Shown here: one piece after another, positions 23,742-26,867 of the stretch | How positions within the stretch are numbered: the stretch's first letter is position 1 | Layout: the number at the start of each line of letters is the position of its first letter | Origin: SIAJ01 sp036266155 | Lineage (GTDB): Bacteria; Planctomycetota; Planctomycetia; Gemmatales; Gemmataceae | Length of the DNA stretch: 26,867 nt | Assembly: GCA_036266155.1 (NCBI GenBank) | Contig: DATANR010000481.1 | Location: 1 to 26,867 of the forward strand | Direction: 5' to 3' | The notes under the pieces: model-generated | What the model was told of the DNA's origin: nothing | Databases searched by the model: none | The model's input: the letters and a program-made list of their open reading frames with translations, nothing else | Program-made: the position numbers and the translations under genes

Positions 23742-23795
23742 TTGGCGAGCGGAGAAGTGCCGGGGTATCATGGGCGAATAAGCCCCTTTATCCCG
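23742..23795 (+). promoter_or_regulatory. Candidate promoter and nested hairpin upstream of ssb
   Basis: CGGGGTA (23761-23767) pairs with TATCCCG (23789-23795, one G·T), enclosing an inner GGGC (23772-23775) / GCCC (23782-23785) stem with a six-base loop and a small internal loop. TTGGCG (23742-23747) and TATCAT (23766-23771), 18 bases apart, may be a promoter that overlaps it. The paired stems could also be an RNA control element between rpsF and ssb. The evidence is base pairing by eye only. Confidence 0.35.
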
Positions 23796-23841
23796 ATGAT
23801 CGCTGTGAACTCCATGCGATTATCTACCAGGAGAAGCGTCC

Positions 23842-24342
23842 ATGGCATCTCTAAATCGCGTGACCTTGATCGGAAGATTAACTGACAATCCAGAACCTCC
23901 TCGCACGCTGCCGAATACGGGTAATCGGGTTGTCAAGTTCCGGTTCGCCGTCGGCCGGAGCAAGAAGAATCAACAGACTGGCCAGTGGGAAAACGATCCG
24001 AATCCGCTGTACATCGACTGTGAAGCGTTTACGCGCGAGAACTTTACTCGGCTCGTGGACGTGATTACGAACTACTGCAAAAAAGGATCGCAGATTTTGG
24101 TCGAGGGACAACTACGACTCGATACTTGGGACGATAAAACGACTGGCCAGAAACGGTCGAAGCACAAAATTGTAGTTGATAACATCGAGTTGCTCGACAC
24201 ACGGGGAGCGGACAGTAGTAGCGAAGTTCAGGGACGAGCAGCGCCAACTCGATCGATGAGTAACGCTGGTAGTAATTCCGGCGGCAATGACTTCCATGAG
24301 GAGTCGCCGCCGCAGGAAGGTGGGGACAACATCCCCTTCTAA
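23842..24342 (+). CDS. ssb: Single-stranded DNA-binding protein
   Basis: The 166 residues start MASLNRVTLIGRLTDNPEPP, the standard SSB beginning. An OB-fold (to about 117) follows with KFRFAVGRSKKN and GSQILVEGQLRLDTW. A flexible Ser/Gly/Asn-rich linker leads to the acidic tip GGDNIPF, which binds partner proteins of replication and repair. AGGAG lies a short way before the ATG. By eye its codon use is AT-richer than the flanking genes. In many bacteria ssb lies between rpsF and rpsR; here rplI comes next and rpsR is absent. Confidence 0.95.
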   Translation: MASLNRVTLIGRLTDNPEPPRTLPNTGNRVVKFRFAVGRSKKNQQTGQWENDPNPLYIDCEAFTRENFTRLVDVITNYCKKGSQILVEGQLRLDTWDDKTTGQKRSKHKIVVDNIELLDTRGADSSSEVQGRAAPTRSMSNAGSNSGGNDFHEESPPQEGGDNIPF

Positions 24343-24371
24343 TTGGATTCCGAAGTTAACCGGGTGAACCG

Positions 24372-24956
24372 ATGGCTAAGACGAAAGAAGCGGGCAAGTC
24401 GAAAGAGTCGAGCAAGGCCAAGGTGAAGGTCAAGGCGCCGCCGGCCAAGAAGGTGCGGCAGCGCGACCAGGTCACCAAGGGCCCGCATGGCGGCGTCCGC
24501 GTCGTGCTCGTCGACGACGTGACGCACGTCGGCAAGCAAGGGCAGGTGGTCGAGGTCAAGCCGGGCTATGCTCGCAATTACCTCGTGCCCAATGGGCTGG
24601 CCATCCTCCCGTCCGAGCACAACCTCCGGCTGCTCGACCGCTATAAGGTTCGCGTCGAGCAGGCGCGCGAGGCACGCAAGAGCGACCTCAAGTCGCTGGC
24701 GGAACAGATTGTCCGCACGATGAGCATCACGATCGAGGCGAACGCCAACGAAACCGGCGACCTGTACGGCTCGGTTGGGCCCGCAGACATCGCTCGCGGC
24801 ATGCGCGGCAAAAATCTGCTGGTCGAGCCGGACATGATCAAGCTCGAAGAACCGCTGCGGCACCTCGGCGAGTGGGCGGTGCGGATCGTCCTGGGTTACG
24901 AAATCGAAGCTCAGCTCAAGGTCGCGATCGTCCCGCAGTCAGCCGGGAAGCGGTAA
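24372..24956 (+). CDS. rplI: Ribosomal protein L9 with Lys-rich N-terminal extension
   Basis: The 194 residues contain the whole L9: the N-domain from about residue 42 (VRVVLVDDVTHVGKQGQVVE, then KPGYARNYLVPNGLA), the connecting helix and a C-domain ending KVAIVPQS. Ahead of it are about 41 residues made mostly of Lys, Ala, Ser, Glu and Pro (MAKTKEAGKSKESSKAKVKV), where L9 normally begins at its first strand. The ATG has GGGTGA upstream and no good internal start exists, so the extension looks real. L9 binds 23S rRNA near the L1 stalk; the basic extension would add RNA contacts close to the globular N-domain. It follows ssb by 29 bases. Confidence 0.93.
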   Translation: MAKTKEAGKSKESSKAKVKVKAPPAKKVRQRDQVTKGPHGGVRVVLVDDVTHVGKQGQVVEVKPGYARNYLVPNGLAILPSEHNLRLLDRYKVRVEQAREARKSDLKSLAEQIVRTMSITIEANANETGDLYGSVGPADIARGMRGKNLLVEPDMIKLEEPLRHLGEWAVRIVLGYEIEAQLKVAIVPQSAGKR

Positions 24957-24976
24957 CAGCGGATTTCGGATCAATG

Positions 24977-25031
24977 GAGCCCGACGCGTTAGCGAGGACG
25001 TAAGCCCCAACCTCGCTGGCGCGTCGGGCTC
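24977..25031. repeat. 21-bp palindrome between rplI and dnaB
   Basis: The left arm (24977-24997, GAGCCCGACGCGTTAGCGAGG, here 21 bases; core GAGCCCGACGCG) pairs with the right arm (25011-25031; core CGCGTCGGGCTC) over 21 bp. Two central T·G pairs are the only non-Watson-Crick positions, and the loop is 13 bases. It is followed by TTCGTTCG, not a T-run. From memory, GAGCCCGACGCG-type palindromes recur between genes in planctomycete genomes, which would make this a REP-like dispersed element. It may also act as a bidirectional terminator or mRNA-end stabiliser. Confidence 0.75.
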
Positions 25032-25057
25032 TTCGTTCGTTCGGACAGGAAGTTGTC

Positions 25058-26413
25058 ATGGCTGTCGAAGGTCCCGACCGACTGCCGCCGCAGAGCAAGG
25101 ACGCCGAGCGCAGCGTACTCGGCTCCATGCTGCGCGACAACGTGGTTATCAACGACCTGATGCCCGTCATCAAGCCTGAGCACTTCTACTTCGACGCCCA
25201 TCAAAAAGTCTGCCAGGCGATCTACGACATTTATCGCGATGGCCATCCGGTTGACCTCGTCATTCTGGTGGACGCACTCAAGACGCGCAAACACCTCGAA
25301 GATGTCGGCGGCGACACCTATCTGGCCGACCTGTGGGATGCGGCCCCGACGGCGGCGAACGCCGAGTATTATGCCAAAATCGTCCGCGAAAAAGCGATCA
25401 CGCGCAGCCTGATCCACGCCAGCACGGAAATCCTGCACGACGCGTACGACCAGAGCCAGTCGGCCGAGGAGATGCTTGGCGGAGCCGAGCGCAAGATTCT
25501 CGACATCGCCGAGAAGGGCGTCACCAGCCACACGACGACGCTCGTTGAAGCACTGAATTTGGCTTACAACCGCATCGATCAGCGCATGGGGCGCACGGAC
25601 CCGAACGAGATCAGCGGCGTTGCCAGCGGCTTTGCCGATCTCGACGCGTTGACGGCCGGATTTCAAAACAATGAACTCATCATCCTCGCGGCCCGGCCGT
25701 CGGTGGGAAAAACGGCGTTCGCGCTCAATATCGTCCGCCACGTCGTTGTCGAAGAAAAACTGCCCGTCCTTTTCGTCAGCCTCGAACAATCACGGGTCGA
25801 ATTGGCCGAGCGCCTTCTCGCCGCCCAGGCCCGCGTCAACAGCCATAAGCTACGTAAAGGCCACTTGAGCGCCGATGACATCAGCAAGCTGCACTCGGCT
25901 GGCGACGTCTTGCGCAACGCGAACCTCTTCATCGACGATTCGCCGGCTCAGGGCATGTTGCGCATCTCCGCCAACGCTCGTCGGCTGAAGATTCGCAAAC
26001 CGGGTCTGCGCCTGGTCGTGATCGACTATCTCCAGCTCATCGATCCCGAGAACCGACGCGATCCGCGACAGGAGCAGGTGGCGCAAATCTCGCGGCGACT
26101 CAAGCACCTCGCTCGCGAGCTGGAAATCCCAGTGATGGCTCTGGCCCAGGTGAACCGCTCATCCGAGGATCGCACGGACCACCGGCCGCGACTGGCTGAC
26201 TTGCGTGAATCGGGCTCGATCGAACAGGATGCCGACACGTGCATGATGTTGCACCGCCCTGGCCGCTTCGACGGCGGACAGGATGATAACATCATCGAGG
26301 TGATTGTCGCCAAGCAGCGTAATGGCCCGACCGGTGAAGTCACGCTGGCCTGGCTGAAAGATTACATGCGCTTCGAAAACTATGCCGGCGACGGCGCCTT
26401 CGGAATCGGGTGA
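25058..26413 (+). CDS. dnaB: Replicative DNA helicase DnaB
   Basis: The 451 residues start with the DnaB N-terminal domain (about 10-112, PPQSKDAERSVLGSMLRDN), a primase-interacting helical domain. A linker and the RecA-type ATPase domain (from about 185) follow. Walker A is ARPSVGKTAF with Lys218 and Thr219, the catalytic Glu is in SLEQS (Glu243), Walker B is VVIDYLQLID (Asp323), and the arginine-finger region lies further on. Length is normal and there is no intein. It unwinds DNA 5' to 3' at the fork as a hexamer. dnaB after rpsF/ssb/rplI is a common bacterial order. ispF begins eight bases after its stop. Confidence 0.96.
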   Translation: MAVEGPDRLPPQSKDAERSVLGSMLRDNVVINDLMPVIKPEHFYFDAHQKVCQAIYDIYRDGHPVDLVILVDALKTRKHLEDVGGDTYLADLWDAAPTAANAEYYAKIVREKAITRSLIHASTEILHDAYDQSQSAEEMLGGAERKILDIAEKGVTSHTTTLVEALNLAYNRIDQRMGRTDPNEISGVASGFADLDALTAGFQNNELIILAARPSVGKTAFALNIVRHVVVEEKLPVLFVSLEQSRVELAERLLAAQARVNSHKLRKGHLSADDISKLHSAGDVLRNANLFIDDSPAQGMLRISANARRLKIRKPGLRLVVIDYLQLIDPENRRDPRQEQVAQISRRLKHLARELEIPVMALAQVNRSSEDRTDHRPRLADLRESGSIEQDADTCMMLHRPGRFDGGQDDNIIEVIVAKQRNGPTGEVTLAWLKDYMRFENYAGDGAFGIG

Positions 26414-26420
26414 ATCACGC

Positions 26421-26867
26421 ATGCGGGTGGGCAGCGGCCACGACACGCACCGACTCGTCGACGGCCGGCCGCTCATCCTCGGCGGCATCCGCGTGCCGCA
26501 CTCCCGAGGTTTGGCCGGGCATAGCGACGCCGACGTCGTGCTGCACGCGGTCACCGATGCCTTGCTCGGCGCCGCCGGCCTCGGCGATATCGGCGACTTG
26601 TTCCCCGATAGCGATCCCGCCAACAAGGATGCGGATTCGACGCGCTTTGTGGCTGAGGCTCTTCGGCAACTGAACCAGCGCGGGTGTCGACCGGTCAATC
26701 TCGATATCACGATCTTTGCGCAAGAGCCGAAGCTTGGCGCTGTGAAGGCGAGCATTCGCGACAATGTCGCCAAGCTCGTGTCTCTGCCGCCTGATGCCGT
26801 CAACGTGAAAGCCAAGACTGGCGAGCATGTCGGGCACATTGGCCGCGGCGAAGCGATCGGGTGTCAC
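26421..26867 (+). CDS. ispF: 2-C-methyl-D-erythritol 2,4-cyclodiphosphate synthase IspF (cut at right edge)
   Basis: The 149 residues visible begin MRVGSGHDTHRLVDGRPLIL, with the zinc ligands Asp8 and His10 and the third ligand His42 in VVLHAVTDALLGA. Further on are GDIGDLFPDSD and, near the edge, KTGEHVGHIGRGEAIG, the conserved C-terminal signature. Only a few residues should be missing. The enzyme closes the cyclodiphosphate ring in the MEP isoprenoid pathway, working as a trimer. The ATG follows the dnaB stop by seven bases, so the two are probably cotranscribed. No other MEP-pathway gene is within the window. Confidence 0.95.
   Translation, partial: MRVGSGHDTHRLVDGRPLILGGIRVPHSRGLAGHSDADVVLHAVTDALLGAAGLGDIGDLFPDSDPANKDADSTRFVAEALRQLNQRGCRPVNLDITIFAQEPKLGAVKASIRDNVAKLVSLPPDAVNVKAKTGEHVGHIGRGEAIGCH

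Noticed and set aside
24977..25031. CRISPR repeat or attachment site
   Set aside because: There is only one palindrome, without spaced copies, and no integrase or cas gene is nearby.

Overview
The window looks like a stretch of planctomycete chromosome (phylum Planctomycetota, probably Pirellulales-like). This is an inference from gene content, since no rRNA or other marker is present. The supporting features are lpxA, a complete mcsA/mcsA/mcsB protein-arginine-kinase set without ctsR or clpC, a Ser/Thr kinase with a C-terminal membrane anchor, a membrane protein with a double-CxxC zinc ribbon, lineage-type orphan proteins, and a long GC-rich palindrome between genes. GC is roughly 60% by eye. 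Coding density is very high, no gap without a gene exceeds about 230 bases, and I see no tRNA, rRNA, IS element, CRISPR array or prophage.

Layout. (1) 2-3256: a DJ-1/PfpI-family gene cut by the left edge on the minus strand, then a plus-strand mini-operon of a MoaD/ThiS-like protein, a tungsten-type aldehyde:ferredoxin oxidoreductase and MobA. (2) 3225-5429: a minus-strand operon (85-aa orphan, THUMP-type RNA methyltransferase, zinc-ribbon membrane protein), divergent from dtd at 5500-5946. (3) 6085-12744: a branched-chain-amino-acid-type ABC importer (lipoprotein binding protein, stem-loop, livH, livM, livG, livF) followed 9 bases later by an enolase-superfamily protein. (4) 12843-15342: two McsA-like zinc proteins, McsB and a VanZ-like membrane protein. 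(5) 15278-18565: a 1095-aa polytopic orphan on the minus strand. (6) 18792-20783: a Ser/Thr kinase convergent with a small zinc-finger protein. (7) 20932-26867: an information-processing cluster, lpxA, rplY, pth, rpsF, ssb, rplI, dnaB and ispF (cut by the right edge).

The most unusual item is livG. Its ATPase domain is split between the Walker A region and the Q-loop by about 200 residues, read as two transmembrane helices flanking about 140 residues that should lie outside the cytoplasm. A soluble nucleotide-binding subunit has apparently become a membrane-anchored protein with an external domain, inside an otherwise canonical liv operon. The enolase-superfamily protein at the end of the same operon has lost most of its expected catalytic and metal-binding residues. 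Other points of interest are the tandem McsA pair, the missing rpsR in the rpsF-ssb-rplI cluster, a Lys-rich N-terminal extension on L9, a 21-bp palindrome before dnaB, and hairpins in the liv, rplY and ssb leaders.

All functional names rest on motif recognition by eye. No database search was run.
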